From NCBI GenBank assembly GCA_018241525.1, contig JAFEDR010000009.1, forward strand, positions 806,001-870,000: DNA of 64,000 nt, in the 5' to 3' direction. Under the pieces are notes generated by a model. The model made no database searches. It was given only the letters and a program-made list of their open reading frames with translations, and had not been told where the DNA came from. Numbering within the stretch: position 1 is the stretch's first letter; each line of letters begins with the position of its first letter. Origin of the DNA: Pseudomonadota bacterium (GTDB lineage: Bacteria > Pseudomonadota > Gammaproteobacteria > Steroidobacterales > Steroidobacteraceae). The position numbers and the translations under genes are program-made. Positions 31,871 through 41,789 of the stretch are shown here, piece after piece.

Positions 31871-34423
31871 TCAGCGGCGCGGCTTGACGGTGCCGGCGCC
31901 CGACTTGCCGGCCGCGCCGGTCTGCGTGCGCGCCGAGAGATCGGCCAGCGAGGTTGGCGGTGCGGTGGGCTCGGTGCTGAGCTCGATGCGCGCGTGGCGA
32001 CCCGAGTCCCCGCCATCCTTGCGGGCGGCGACGCGCTTCTGCCCGAAGCGTTCGCGCTCCTCGAAGCCGATGCGCGTCACGGCCGGCGCATCGAAGAACG
32101 CGCGCAGGTAGCCGGCCACCGCATTGGCCGGCGCCTCGTCGGTGAAGAACCCGAGGCGCAGCGCGTATTTCACGCGCCCGTCCTCGAGCCCCATCGCGCA
32201 GTAGAGCCGGTACTCCTTGAAGATCGCGAGGTCCGGCACGCTCTCGGGTGCGATTTCCTGGTCGGACGCCATCAGCTGCACGACGAGCAGGGTCTCGCCG
32301 CCGTTCGGTTCGATCGAGAGCGCGCGGACGGTCTGCGTGCGGTCGATATCCGGGCCGGAGGCCGCTTCCGGTTCCGGCCTCGGCTTCGGCGCCGCGGCCG
32401 GTGGCGGGCTCGCCGCTCCCCTGGCGGCCGGCGGCTTGGCGATCGGTGCCTTGACGACGGGCGCCGGGACGGACGGCTTCGCCGGTGTCGCGGGCTTCGC
32501 CGCCGAGGGCTTCACGACGGCCGGCGCGGGCTTCGCCGGCGGCGGCGGCACGGCCGGTCGGGCGCCAGCGGCCGCGCGGGGTGGCGCCTTCGCGGCGGCC
32601 GCGATCGCCGCCTGCGTGCCACCCGGCCGCGCCGGCATCGTCGGCGGAACCGGAATCGAGATTGATGCGGTCCTCTGGACCACGACCGCGGGAGTGATCG
32701 TGGCCGCGACGGGTGCGGGCGCGGCCGGAGGCGGATCGGCCACGAGCGCGAGGCCGACCGGGTCGGCCGCGACGATCGCCGGTGAGGCGTGCGGACCCGG
32801 CTCCACCGAACCGGCGATCGCAGGCGTCGCATGGTCGTCGGCGATCGCGAGCGCGCCGGTGTCGATGGTCGGCGCCGGGCCGCGCAGGCGCGGCGCTGAC
32901 AGGTCCGCGGCGCCGGACTCCGCGGCGAGCGTCAAGCCGTCGCCGGTCGCACGCGGGCGCTCGGCCGGTTCGGTGCTCACCGCGATCGCAGGCACCGCGC
33001 CCGCCGCAGGCGCCGTGGGCGCGGGCTTCGCGGCGGATGTGCTCTCGACCGGTGCGGGTGCGGCCGACGTCGGCGGGCGGGTCGTCAACGCCGGCGCGGT
33101 GGGCGCCTTCGCCGTACTGACGGCCGGTCGTGGCGCGGACGGCGGGACGGGCGCGCCGAAGTTGAGGTCGACCTCGACGTCGACTTCGGCGTCTGGCGTG
33201 GTGGCCGCGGGTGTGGGGCGTGCCGGAGGCGCCGGTGCCGGCGCCGGTCCGGAAGACGCTGCTGCGGCTCGCGCGTTGAGGCGGGGCGCTGCCTCGGAAC
33301 GGCTCGTCGTGCCGGCAGGGGGCGGCTCCGCGGCGCGGGACGACTGTGCATCGCGTGTCGCCGACAGCACCGGCAGTGTGCGCGCCGCCTCCGCGATCTC
33401 GGGTCGCGACGCGCGCGCTGCCGCGCGCGGGCGAACGATCGCGTCACGCAGCACGGGCGGTGCCGCTGCTGCCGCTGCGGCCGGCGCCGTTTGCGTCGCC
33501 GCTTCCGCTGGCGGCGTCGACGCCGGCGGGGCCTTCGGGGCCGGCGCGGGATCGCGCGCCGAGGGCGTGACGCCGGATGTCGTGACCGGCGCGACCGCTG
33601 TCGGCGCCGCGGCCGGCCGGGTCTTCGGCGCGGCAGGCGCGGCCTGCAGCGCCGCCGTGACCGGCGTCGGTGGCGCGGCGGTCGCGGCCCTGGGCGGAGT
33701 GACCGGCTCGGGACTCGCCGGTGCTGCAGCCGGCTTCGGCACGGCGGGTGCCGCGGCCTGAGCCGCCTTTGGCGCGGCCCTGGGTGCCGGCTTCGGCAGC
33801 TCCTCGTTCCTGGCCAGCAGTTCGGCGGCGAGGTTCTTGAACGTGGTCGCGAAGTCGTCGATCAGTTCTTCGTCGGGAGCGGCCGTCGTGGTCTTCGCCG
33901 GGGTCGTCATCGCCGGCCGGGCGGGAGTCGCGGCGGCCGTGCTCGACGGCGCCGTCGCGGGTCGCGCCGCGGGGACCGAGGCGGCGGCATCGGCCCCCGC
34001 CGGGCCGGGCAGCTCGAACGGCTGCGGCGCAGCCGTCCGCTCGCCGCGTGCCGACGCGGCGACCAGCGTGATCATCCGCTGGTCGTCCTCTTCCATCGCC
34101 ACGATCGTCGCGGCCGGGTAGTCCGTGCGCACCATCGCGAGGATGGCGTCGGCCTCGAGCTCCGATTCGATCGGGCCGAGCCGGAGCCGGAAGACCAGCT
34201 TTTCGTCCTGCCAGTCCGTTACCTGGTAGACGTGGAGCTGGTCGAAGTCGCGCACGCACGGTGCGAGCTCGGTCGCGGGCTCGGACGAGGTGGCGAGGTC
34301 AATGGCAAACGGACCGTCCGCGCCGGGCTCCGACCGCTCGCTGGGGTCGCCCGGCTCGAACAGGTCTTCGAGATTCAGTTCCCAGAGCTCGCCCACGCCC
34401 TGGTCGTTGCTCTCCGCAGCCAA
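31871..34423 (-). CDS. Very long Ala/Pro-rich protein with SPOR-like ends
   Basis: About 850 residues from TTG 34423, chosen because GGAAGG lies 6 bases ahead; a second TTG at 34441 is the only longer choice. Residues 60-120 (VFRLRLGPIESELEADAILA) and 700-795 (YALRLGFFTDEAPANAVAGYL) resemble SPOR domains, which bind denuded peptidoglycan. The intervening 550 residues are a low-complexity Ala/Pro/Thr/Val chain with no predicted fold. No signal peptide or membrane helix is evident, unlike most SPOR proteins. Role unknown; a scaffold is inferred. Confidence 0.7.
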   Translation of the reverse strand: MAAESNDQGVGELWELNLEDLFEPGDPSERSEPGADGPFAIDLATSSEPATELAPCVRDFDQLHVYQVTDWQDEKLVFRLRLGPIESELEADAILAMVRTDYPAATIVAMEEDDQRMITLVAASARGERTAAPQPFELPGPAGADAAASVPAARPATAPSSTAAATPARPAMTTPAKTTTAAPDEELIDDFATTFKNLAAELLARNEELPKPAPRAAPKAAQAAAPAVPKPAAAPASPEPVTPPRAATAAPPTPVTAALQAAPAAPKTRPAAAPTAVAPVTTSGVTPSARDPAPAPKAPPASTPPAEAATQTAPAAAAAAAPPVLRDAIVRPRAAARASRPEIAEAARTLPVLSATRDAQSSRAAEPPPAGTTSRSEAAPRLNARAAAASSGPAPAPAPPARPTPAATTPDAEVDVEVDLNFGAPVPPSAPRPAVSTAKAPTAPALTTRPPTSAAPAPVESTSAAKPAPTAPAAGAVPAIAVSTEPAERPRATGDGLTLAAESGAADLSAPRLRGPAPTIDTGALAIADDHATPAIAGSVEPGPHASPAIVAADPVGLALVADPPPAAPAPVAATITPAVVVQRTASISIPVPPTMPARPGGTQAAIAAAAKAPPRAAAGARPAVPPPPAKPAPAVVKPSAAKPATPAKPSVPAPVVKAPIAKPPAARGAASPPPAAAPKPRPEPEAASGPDIDRTQTVRALSIEPNGGETLLVVQLMASDQEIAPESVPDLAIFKEYRLYCAMGLEDGRVKYALRLGFFTDEAPANAVAGYLRAFFDAPAVTRIGFEERERFGQKRVAARKDGGDSGRHARIELSTEPTAPPTSLADLSARTQTGAAGKSGAGTVKPRR

Positions 34424-34629
34424 GTGATGCCTTCCGCGCAAGGACCGCCCACGACGATTCTGTCGAATCCCGCCAGATGGTAGGGTGACGGCCGTCGCTG
34501 AACCGCGACCGCGATCGGCCGGTCGGTCGCCAGCACGGTCGTTATGTCATACCGTGCGGACTCACCGCCCGACCGCTCGCCTCGCCGGGCGCTCACGATC
34601 GTCCGTTCCCCTAGGCCGCCCGGAGCCGC

Positions 34630-37164
34630 ATGCCGATGAAGCCGACATTCCCCCTCTCGAACGGGCTGCGAGTTGCAGGCCTCATGATCGCCAGCGCCGC
34701 GGCCGGTGCTGCGCCCGGAGCCGGCGCCCCGGCGGCGTCCGGCGCCCATCCGCGTGGCGAAATCGTCGCCGGTTACGAGCAGCGAGATGGCCTCGTGACC
34801 GCCTACCTCGACCGGCGCGGCGGGCGCGTGCTGCTCGCGCTCCGGCCGAGCGGCGAGGACGGCGCGCTGGGTCGCTACCTCTACCAGGCGCACCTGCGCA
34901 GCGGGCTCGGCTCGACGGCGGTCGGGCTCGATCGCTCGCTGATGGCCGATACCCAGATCATCGCCTTCCGGCGGGCCGGCAAGCGCGTCTATGCCGAGCT
35001 CGAGAACTCCGCGTTCCGCGCCGAGCGCGGCAGCGCGGCCGAGCGCGCCGCGGTACGGGAGTCGTTCGCGCCTTCGCTCGTGTGGTCGGGCGAGATCCTC
35101 GCCGCGGATCCCGACGGCACGGTGCTGGTCGACCTGTCGTCGTTCCTGACGCGCGACGCGATCGGCGTTGCCGAGGCTCTCGCCGCCGCCAAGCAGGGCG
35201 ATTTCCGGATCGATGCGGCACTGACGTACCCGGACGTCGAGGCCACGCAGGTCTTCCCGGAGAACGCCGAGTTCGAGGCGCACCAGACCTTCGCCAGCGA
35301 CCATCCCGGCGAGGAAGTGCGGCGCATCGTGCCGGACCCCCGTCTCGTGACGCTGGTGGCCCACCATTCGCTGATCCGCCTGCCGCCCCCCGGCTACGTG
35401 CCGCAGGCGGACGACCCGCGCATGGGCGCGATCTCGCACCTGGTCGCGGACTACGCGACGCCGCTGGCCGCGCCGTCAGTGGTCCGCCTCGCCCATCGCT
35501 TCCGGCTCGAGAAGACCGACCCGACCGCGGCGAGCTCGACCGTCGTGAAGCCGATCATCTTCTACGTCGACCGTGCGGCGCCGGAACCGGTGCGCAGCGC
35601 ACTCATCGAGGGCGCGCGCTGGTGGGCCGAGGCCTTCGAGGCTGCGGGCTATCGCGACGCGTTCCGCGTCGAGGTCCTGCCCGAGGGCGCGAGCCCGCTC
35701 GATGTGCGCTACAACGTCATCAACTGGGTGCACCGCCAGACGCGTGGCTGGTCCTATGGCATGGGCGTCTACGATCCGCGAACCGGCGAGATCATCAAGG
35801 GCGCGGTGCTGCTCGGCTCGCTGCGCGTGCGCCAGGACCGGATGATCTTCGAGGGCCTCGTCGGCGCCGCGCGCAGCGGCAGCGGCGCGCCGGATGACCC
35901 GGTGCAGGTCGCGCTGTCGCGCCTGCGCCAGCTCGCGGTGCACGAGACCGGCCATGCGCTCGGGCTCGAGCACAACTTCGCCGCCAGCACCTACGACGAT
36001 CGCGCCTCGGCGATGGACTATCCGGCCCCGCGGGTGCGCATCGTCGACGGCCGGCTGGATCTCGGCGATGCCTATCGCGCCGGACTCGGCAGCTGGGACC
36101 GCTTCGCGATCCGCTGGCTCTATCACGCGCCGACCGCCGGTGGCGACGAGGCGGCGGCACTCGAGCGCATCGTCCGCGACGGCTATGCGCATGGCGCGCG
36201 CTACGTCGCCGACGTGGACGCACGCCCCACGGGTTCCTCGAACCGCCGCGGCGCGCTGTGGGACGACGGCGCCGACGCGGTCGCCGAGCTCGGTCACGTG
36301 CTCGAGGTCCGCCGCATCGCCCTCGCCGGGTTCGGGTCCCGCAACCTGCGCCCCGGCGCGCCGCTCGCGGAGCTGCGCCGCGTGATCGTCCCGGTCTACC
36401 TGTTCCATCGCTACGAGGTCGACGCCGTCTCGAAATGGATCGGCGGTGCCGACTTCAGCTACGCGATCGAAGGTGACGGATTGACGGCGTCGGTGCCGGT
36501 GGCGGCTGACGAGCAGCGCCGCGCGCTCGCCGCGCTGCTGGGCGCCCTGTCGCCGGACGTGCTCGACCTGCCGCCGGCGCTCGTCGAGCTGCTGTCCGCG
36601 GGCGCCGCGAACCCGCGCGACCGGCAGACGGAGATCGAGCTGTTCGGCGAGTCGCGCACGCCGGAGTTCCCGCTCGAGGCCGCGGCCGGCGCCGCGGCCG
36701 ACCTCGTGCTGCGCGACCTGCTCGAGACCTCGCGGGTCGAACGAGTACTCGCGCAGGGTGCGTCCGGCGCCGGGGCACTCGGGCTGCCGGAGCTGCTGCG
36801 CAGCACGCTCGGGGCGGTCTTCAGCGACGCCGGGCACGACCCGCACGCGGCCGCAATGCGCCGCGTCGTGCGCGCGCGGCTGGTCGGGCGACTCGCGACG
36901 CTGCTGGCGGATCCTGCGCTGTCGGCGCCGGCTGCCGCGGTCGTCGAGTCGGCGCTCGCCGAGCTGGGCGGTCGCCTCGCGCGGGTCCGTGGCGGTGATC
37001 CGGAGGACGTCGCGCAGGCGGCGTACTACGCGGCGCGGCTGCAGCATCCGAGCCGCGACAGCCTCGCGCCGCTCATCGAGCACGAGGCGGCGCGGCCGCC
37101 CGCGCCGCCCGGCATGCCGATCGGTGCCGGCGCCGACGACTGGTTCGGCGGACCGGCCGAGTAG
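34630..37164 (+). CDS. Exported zinc-dependent metalloprotease (DUF5117/DUF4953 type)
   Basis: An 844-residue protein with GGAG 8 bases before ATG 34630 and a signal peptide (GLMIASAAAGAAPGAG). A beta-rich N-terminal domain (DUF5117-like) is followed by the metzincin site HETGHALGLEH at residues 438-448, with the Met-turn-like SAMDYPAPR some 22 residues later. A C-terminal helical region follows from about 580. Such outer-membrane or periplasmic peptidases are common in Bacteroidota and Xanthomonadales-like bacteria. Substrate not known. Convergent with an amidohydrolase, 4-base gap. Confidence 0.9.
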   Translation: MPMKPTFPLSNGLRVAGLMIASAAAGAAPGAGAPAASGAHPRGEIVAGYEQRDGLVTAYLDRRGGRVLLALRPSGEDGALGRYLYQAHLRSGLGSTAVGLDRSLMADTQIIAFRRAGKRVYAELENSAFRAERGSAAERAAVRESFAPSLVWSGEILAADPDGTVLVDLSSFLTRDAIGVAEALAAAKQGDFRIDAALTYPDVEATQVFPENAEFEAHQTFASDHPGEEVRRIVPDPRLVTLVAHHSLIRLPPPGYVPQADDPRMGAISHLVADYATPLAAPSVVRLAHRFRLEKTDPTAASSTVVKPIIFYVDRAAPEPVRSALIEGARWWAEAFEAAGYRDAFRVEVLPEGASPLDVRYNVINWVHRQTRGWSYGMGVYDPRTGEIIKGAVLLGSLRVRQDRMIFEGLVGAARSGSGAPDDPVQVALSRLRQLAVHETGHALGLEHNFAASTYDDRASAMDYPAPRVRIVDGRLDLGDAYRAGLGSWDRFAIRWLYHAPTAGGDEAAALERIVRDGYAHGARYVADVDARPTGSSNRRGALWDDGADAVAELGHVLEVRRIALAGFGSRNLRPGAPLAELRRVIVPVYLFHRYEVDAVSKWIGGADFSYAIEGDGLTASVPVAADEQRRALAALLGALSPDVLDLPPALVELLSAGAANPRDRQTEIELFGESRTPEFPLEAAAGAAADLVLRDLLETSRVERVLAQGASGAGALGLPELLRSTLGAVFSDAGHDPHAAAMRRVVRARLVGRLATLLADPALSAPAAAVVESALAELGGRLARVRGGDPEDVAQAAYYAARLQHPSRDSLAPLIEHEAARPPAPPGMPIGAGADDWFGGPAE

Positions 37165-37167
37165 CGC

Positions 37168-38862
37168 TCAGCGCTTTGCGGCCGCCTCGCGTGCCTTGGC
37201 GTCGGCGACGATCCGGCGCACGTCGGCGAGCAGCTGCGGCGCGTCGTACACGATGCCGTCGTGGATCGTGTAGCGCACGCCACCGACGCGCGTCGGCTTG
37301 CCGGTCGCATCATCGAGCTTCAGCGCACCGGTGCCGTACAGCACCTTGAAGTTGGCGAGCGGGTTCTCCGGCACGATCACGAGGTCGGCGATCTTGCCGG
37401 CCTCGACACTGCCGATCCGGTCCGCCATGCCGAGCAGCTCCGCGCCCGACAGCGTCGCCGAGTGCACGACCTCGAGCGGGTGGAAGCCTGCTTCCTGCAG
37501 CAGCTCGAGCTCGCGGACCCAGGCGAAGCCGAACAGCTTGTAGATGAAGCCGGCGTCGTCGCCGACCGCGACGCGGCCGCCGGCGTTCTTGTAGTCGTTG
37601 ATGAACGACATCCAGATCGCGTAGTTCTTCTTCCAAGCGATCTCGTCGGCGGTAGTCCAGCTGAACCAGTAGGCGCCGTGCGCCTCGCGATTCGGCGCGT
37701 ACCAGCGCATCAGCGTCGGCAGCGTGTACTCGTCGTGCCACTCGGCGCGCGCCTCGCGCATCAGGTCGCGGCTCGCCTCGTAGATCGTGAACGTCGGCAC
37801 GATCGTGAAGTCGCGCTCGACGAGCGTGTGGATGACCTCCTCCCAGCGCTCGCTGCCGCGCGGCGCGGCCTGTGACCAGAGGCGACCGGCCTGGCCAAAG
37901 CGGTCCGACTCATCGTTGTAGTTGTAGCTGGCCGGGAAGTCCTGCACCCGCCGCTCGGTGAACAGCGCCTCGGGCAGGCCGTACCAGTGCTCCATGCTGG
38001 TCAGGCCCCAGCCGGAGGTGTCGAGCACGTTCATCCGGGCAACAGCGAGCTGCGCGTGATGGCAGGCGCTGCGCAGATGCTTGACCTTGGCCTCGGCGAG
38101 CGCGGCCTGCATCACCTCGGGCGCCGCGACCACGAACTTGATGCCGTCGGCGCCGGCCGCGGCGATCGAGTCGACCCAGCGGCGCGCCTGCTCCGGCGTG
38201 CGCACGCCGTCGGCGACCTCGACGTCGGTCGGGAAGCCGGCATACGCGGCGATGCGTGGCGCGACGATCTCGTGCGCGGCGCTGCGGCGGCGCTCGTTCA
38301 GCGTCCACTGCAGGCCGTTGAACGAGCCTGCCTCGCGCACCGTCGTGATGCCGTGGCCCAGCCACAGCTTGTAGACGTACTCGGCCGGCGGCACCTCGCC
38401 GACCTTGCCCTGGCTGGAGTCGGCTATGTGGACGTGCGCGTTGATGAACCCCGGCAGCACGTACATGCCGGTGGCATCGATCTCGTAGTCGCCCTTCGCC
38501 GGGCGACCCTGCTCGCGGACCGGCACCTTGGGGTAACCGACGCTCGCGACCCGCGTGATGCGATCGTTCTCGACGACGATGTCCACCGGCCCGAACGGCG
38601 GCGCGCCGGTGCCGTCGATCAGCGTCGCGCCACGGATCACCAGCCGGTGAAACGGCCCGAGGCCCTCGCCGGGCCGGCGCGGTGGTGCCGGTTGCGGCGG
38701 ATGGATTGCACTGCTCCCGGTGGCGGCGATCACTTCCTCGCCCGGCCCGCCGCGCGGTGCATCGGCCGCCCGGGCCGCCGCCGGGGCGCCGAGCACCACG
38801 AGCATCAACAGGGCGGCGAGCGGGAAGCGACCAGCGCCTGGGCGCGGGAGAAAGGCAGTCAT
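37168..38862 (-). CDS. Exported amidohydrolase (imidazolonepropionase-like)
   Basis: A 564-residue secreted metal-dependent hydrolase. The signal peptide ends ARAADAP. The TIM-barrel metal site includes HVHIADS at the first strand, with further ligands near VVAAPE, ACHHAQLA and the conserved VGDDAG Asp. The pattern IRGATLIDGTGAPPFGP and the tail GSVEAGKIADLVIVPENPL are diagnostic for the superfamily. Substrate unknown; peptide or organophosphate-type precedents exist. It is divergent from the class II aldolase gene. Confidence 0.88.
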   Translation of the reverse strand: MTAFLPRPGAGRFPLAALLMLVVLGAPAAARAADAPRGGPGEEVIAATGSSAIHPPQPAPPRRPGEGLGPFHRLVIRGATLIDGTGAPPFGPVDIVVENDRITRVASVGYPKVPVREQGRPAKGDYEIDATGMYVLPGFINAHVHIADSSQGKVGEVPPAEYVYKLWLGHGITTVREAGSFNGLQWTLNERRRSAAHEIVAPRIAAYAGFPTDVEVADGVRTPEQARRWVDSIAAAGADGIKFVVAAPEVMQAALAEAKVKHLRSACHHAQLAVARMNVLDTSGWGLTSMEHWYGLPEALFTERRVQDFPASYNYNDESDRFGQAGRLWSQAAPRGSERWEEVIHTLVERDFTIVPTFTIYEASRDLMREARAEWHDEYTLPTLMRWYAPNREAHGAYWFSWTTADEIAWKKNYAIWMSFINDYKNAGGRVAVGDDAGFIYKLFGFAWVRELELLQEAGFHPLEVVHSATLSGAELLGMADRIGSVEAGKIADLVIVPENPLANFKVLYGTGALKLDDATGKPTRVGGVRYTIHDGIVYDAPQLLADVRRIVADAKAREAAAKR

Positions 38863-38999
38863 GGCGGACCTCGCTTGCCCCGCATCGGCGGGGCCACCGT
38901 CCGCCTACTCTAGCCGATCGGGGATGCTGCCCCGCCGTGTTCGGCCGGCGGGTAAGATCGGTGCCAGGCCGCGGCACGGCGGCGGCGCGGGAGGTGCCC

Positions 39000-39767
39000 A
39001 TGAGTGCGGTGGAAGACATCGGCGCGGCGGGACGCCGCCGGGTGGACCACCCGACGGAACGGGTCGAGCTGGCCGCGGCGTTCCGGATCGCCGCCGAATT
39101 GGACTGGCACGAGGCCGTCGCCAATCATTTCAGCCTGGCCGTCTCCGACGACGGCCGCCGCTTCCTGATGAACCCGCGCTGGATGCACTTCGCGCGGATC
39201 CGCGCGAGCGACCTGCTGCTACTCGACAGCGAGGACGCGCTGACGATGTCGCGGCCGGATGCGCCGGACCCGTCGGCATGGTGCATCCACGGCCGGCTGC
39301 ATGCGCGGCTGCCGCGAGCGCGCTGCGTGCTGCACGTGCACCCGGCCTTCGGGACGGCGCTCGCCGCGCTTGCCGATCCGGGGATCCCGCCGATCGACCA
39401 GAACACGGCGCGCTACTTCCGGCGGATCGCGATCGATCGTGAATACGGCGGCATCGCCGACGACGAGGCCGAGGGCGAGCGGCTCGTCGCCGCGCTCGGC
39501 GAGCATCGCTGCCTGATCATGGGCAACCACGGGCTGCTCGTCACCGCGCCGACCGTTGCCGAGGCCTTCGACGACCTCTACTACCTCGAGCGCGCGGCCA
39601 AGACGGTCGTGCTCGCCTACGCCACCGGTCGGCCGCTGCGGGTGATGTCGGATGACCTCGCCGAGCGCACGGCGCGTTCCTGGGAGGCGTACCGCGACGC
39701 GGCGTTCGCGCACTTCCGCGAGCGCTGCCTGCTGCTCGATGCGCGCGACCCCGGCTATCGCGACTGA
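39000..39767 (+). CDS. Class II aldolase/adducin family protein
   Basis: A 255-residue cytoplasmic protein with GGGAGG ahead of ATG 39000. The domain shows AVANHFSLAVSDD, CIHGRLHARLPRARCVLHVHPAFGTALAAL (Zn-binding HVHP), MGNHGLLVTAPTVAEAFDDLYYLE and a terminal helix. This is the fuculose-aldolase/adducin fold; many members are decarboxylases or have other non-aldol roles. Substrate unknown. Confidence 0.87.
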   Translation: MSAVEDIGAAGRRRVDHPTERVELAAAFRIAAELDWHEAVANHFSLAVSDDGRRFLMNPRWMHFARIRASDLLLLDSEDALTMSRPDAPDPSAWCIHGRLHARLPRARCVLHVHPAFGTALAALADPGIPPIDQNTARYFRRIAIDREYGGIADDEAEGERLVAALGEHRCLIMGNHGLLVTAPTVAEAFDDLYYLERAAKTVVLAYATGRPLRVMSDDLAERTARSWEAYRDAAFAHFRERCLLLDARDPGYRD

Positions 39768-39784
39768 CGACGGTCGCGTGGCCC

Positions 39785-40087
39785 TCAGTGGGCCTTCTCG
39801 GCCGCCTCGTCCTTGCGCTCGATCTTGGCCTCGGCCTTGTCGGCGGCGCGGCCGACCGCGTGACCGGCCTTGGCGACGCCGTGCGCGGTGGCCTTGGCCG
39901 CCTTGCGCACACCATGTGCCGTGGCGTGCCCCGCCTTCTTCGCGGCCTCCTTGACGTCCTGGCCTACCGCCTTCACGTCCTCCTTGAAGCCTCCGCCCTG
40001 CTCCGCCTTGGGCGCTTCCTCGGCAACTGCGAGCGCCGTGGCGCTGAGCGACAGCGCGACGGCGAGAATCAGCGTACGTGCGTTCAT
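39785..40087 (-). CDS. Small exported Lys/Ala/His-rich repeat protein
   Basis: A 100-residue protein with AAGGAG just before ATG 40087. The signal peptide (ILAVALSLSATALAVAEE) is followed by a helical stretch of short degenerate repeats such as ATAHGVRKA, ATAHGVAKA and KAGHAVGRA, ending KIERKDEAAEKAH. The pattern suggests an amphipathic helix like a LEA-type or apolipoprotein-like protector, though this is inference. Family not assigned. Divergent from the ketopantoate-reductase-like gene. Confidence 0.72.
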   Translation of the reverse strand: MNARTLILAVALSLSATALAVAEEAPKAEQGGGFKEDVKAVGQDVKEAAKKAGHATAHGVRKAAKATAHGVAKAGHAVGRAADKAEAKIERKDEAAEKAH

Positions 40088-40187
40088 GGCGTCTCCTTCG
40101 GGAGCGCCGCATCCCGGCGCGACGCTTATTATATGTGGGCTCGCTGCCGCGGGGTCGTGAACGGCAGCCACGACAACGGAGACCGGC

Positions 40188-41120
40188 ATGAAGTTCCTGG
40201 TGGTGGGCGCCGGCGCGACTGGCGGTTACTTCGGCGGGCGGCTGCTGCAGGCCGGGCGCGACGTGACGTTCCTGGTGCGGCCCGCGCGCCGCGCGCAGCT
40301 CGAGCGGACGGGGTTGCGGATCCTCAGTCCCGCCGGCGACTACCACCACCCGCGGCCGCCGCTGGTCGGCGCGGCCGAGATCGACCCGCGCTACGACCTC
40401 GTGCTCGTCAGCTGCAAGGCCTACGACCTCGCCGGCGCGATCGACTCGTTCGCGCCGGCGGTCGGGCCGGCCACCGCGGTGCTGCCGCTCCTGAACGGAC
40501 TGCGCCATCTCGACGTCCTCGAGGCGCGCTTCGGCGCGGCCGCGGTGCTCGGCGGGCAGTGCGTGATCTCGGCAGGGCTCGATGCCGAGGGGAGCATCCA
40601 GCATTTCAACGAGGCGCACGCGCTGTCCTTTGGCGAGCGGGCGGGCGGCACCTCGGCCCGCACGATCGCGCTCGCAGAGGCCTGCGCCGGTGCGCGCTTC
40701 GAGGCGCGCGCCAGCAGCGCAATCCTGCAAGAGATGTGGGACAAGTGGGTGTTCATCGCCGCACTCGCGGGCATCACCTGCCTGATGCGCGCGCCGGTGG
40801 GCGACATCGTCGCCGGCGGCGCGGCCGAGCTCGCGGTGGCGCTGCTCGACGAGTGCGCCGCGATCGCTGCGGCCGCGGGCCAGCCGCTGCGCGCACCGCT
40901 GCGCGAGCGCTACGTTTCGCTGCTGACCGCGCCCGGCTCGGCGTTCTCCGCCTCGATGCTGCGCGACATCGAGCGCGGCGGCCCGAGCGAGGGCGCGCAC
41001 GTGCTGGGCGACCTGTTGCGGCGAGCGGCGGATCCGAGTCCGCTGCTGCGCACGGCTGCGGCGCACCTGTCGACCTACGAGGCGCGGCGCGCGCGCCAGT
41101 CCACCACCGCGGCGCGTTAG
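40188..41120 (+). CDS. Ketopantoate reductase family oxidoreductase
   Basis: A 310-residue NADP-dependent enzyme with N-terminal Rossmann motif VVGAGATGGYFGGRLLQAG, catalytic-type KAYDL segment and the C-terminal all-helix domain (MWDKWVFIAALAGITCLMRA, SAFSASMLRDIERGGPSEGAHVLG). The Lys of MWDKW and the DIERG motif support 2-dehydropantoate 2-reductase or a close relative acting on other 2-oxo acids. It is followed by pdxH after 27 bases. Confidence 0.86.
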   Translation: MKFLVVGAGATGGYFGGRLLQAGRDVTFLVRPARRAQLERTGLRILSPAGDYHHPRPPLVGAAEIDPRYDLVLVSCKAYDLAGAIDSFAPAVGPATAVLPLLNGLRHLDVLEARFGAAAVLGGQCVISAGLDAEGSIQHFNEAHALSFGERAGGTSARTIALAEACAGARFEARASSAILQEMWDKWVFIAALAGITCLMRAPVGDIVAGGAAELAVALLDECAAIAAAAGQPLRAPLRERYVSLLTAPGSAFSASMLRDIERGGPSEGAHVLGDLLRRAADPSPLLRTAAAHLSTYEARRARQSTTAAR

Positions 41121-41147
41121 AGCCGCCCCGACGCCCGCGAGGACCGC

Positions 41148-41783
41148 ATGGACCCACTTGCCGACCTGCGCCGGTCCTACGAGCGCGATGCGCTCGACGA
41201 GGCGCACTGTGCCCCCGACCCGTTCGAGCAGTTCCGGCGCTGGCTCGACCAGGCGGTCGCCGCCGAGCTGCCGGACCCGAATGCGATGACCCTCGCGACC
41301 GTCGGCGGCGACGGCCGTCCGTCGACGCGCGTCGTGCTGCTGAAGGGCTGCGACGAGCACGGCTTCGTCTTCTACACGAATTACCGCAGCCGCAAGGGCC
41401 GCGAGCTCGAGGCACGACCCTGGGCAGCGCTGCAGTTCCACTGGGCGGAGCTCGAGCGCGTGGTACGGATCGAGGGTAGCGTGACCCGAACCAGCGACGC
41501 GGAGGCCGACGCCTACTTTGATTCGCGGCCGCTCGACTCGCGGATCGGCGCCTGGGCGTCGCCGCAGAGCGAAGTCATCAGCTCGCGCGCGGTGCTGGTC
41601 GCGCAGGCGGCCGGCTACGCGGCGCGCTTCGCGCTCGCGCCGCCGCGCCCGCCGCACTGGGGCGGCTACCGCGTGGCGCCGGACCGCTTCGAGTTCTGGC
41701 AGGGAAGACCGTCCCGGCTGCACGACCGGATGCAATACCGCCGCGACGGCGAGGGCTGGCGCCTCGAGCGGCTCGCGCCCTGA
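41148..41783 (+). CDS. pdxH: Pyridoxamine 5'-phosphate oxidase
   Basis: A 211-residue FMN enzyme making pyridoxal 5'-phosphate. GAGGACCGC lies before ATG 41148. Motifs include [60 protein letters not shown] and the C-terminal [17 protein letters not shown] plus WRLERLAP, which match PdxH exactly. The active-site Arg/His in RPSRLHD are present. Cytoplasmic. Confidence 0.96.
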   Translation: MDPLADLRRSYERDALDEAHCAPDPFEQFRRWLDQAVAAELPDPNAMTLATVGGDGRPSTRVVLLKGCDEHGFVFYTNYRSRKGRELEARPWAALQFHWAELERVVRIEGSVTRTSDAEADAYFDSRPLDSRIGAWASPQSEVISSRAVLVAQAAGYAARFALAPPRPPHWGGYRVAPDRFEFWQGRPSRLHDRMQYRRDGEGWRLERLAP

Positions 41784-41789
41784 GGGCCA

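Noticed and set aside
32300..33900. Repetitive DNA as tandem repeat or CRISPR
   Set aside because: The repetition is due to Ala/Pro/Thr codons in the linker of the SPOR-like protein; there are no constant repeats with unique spacers.
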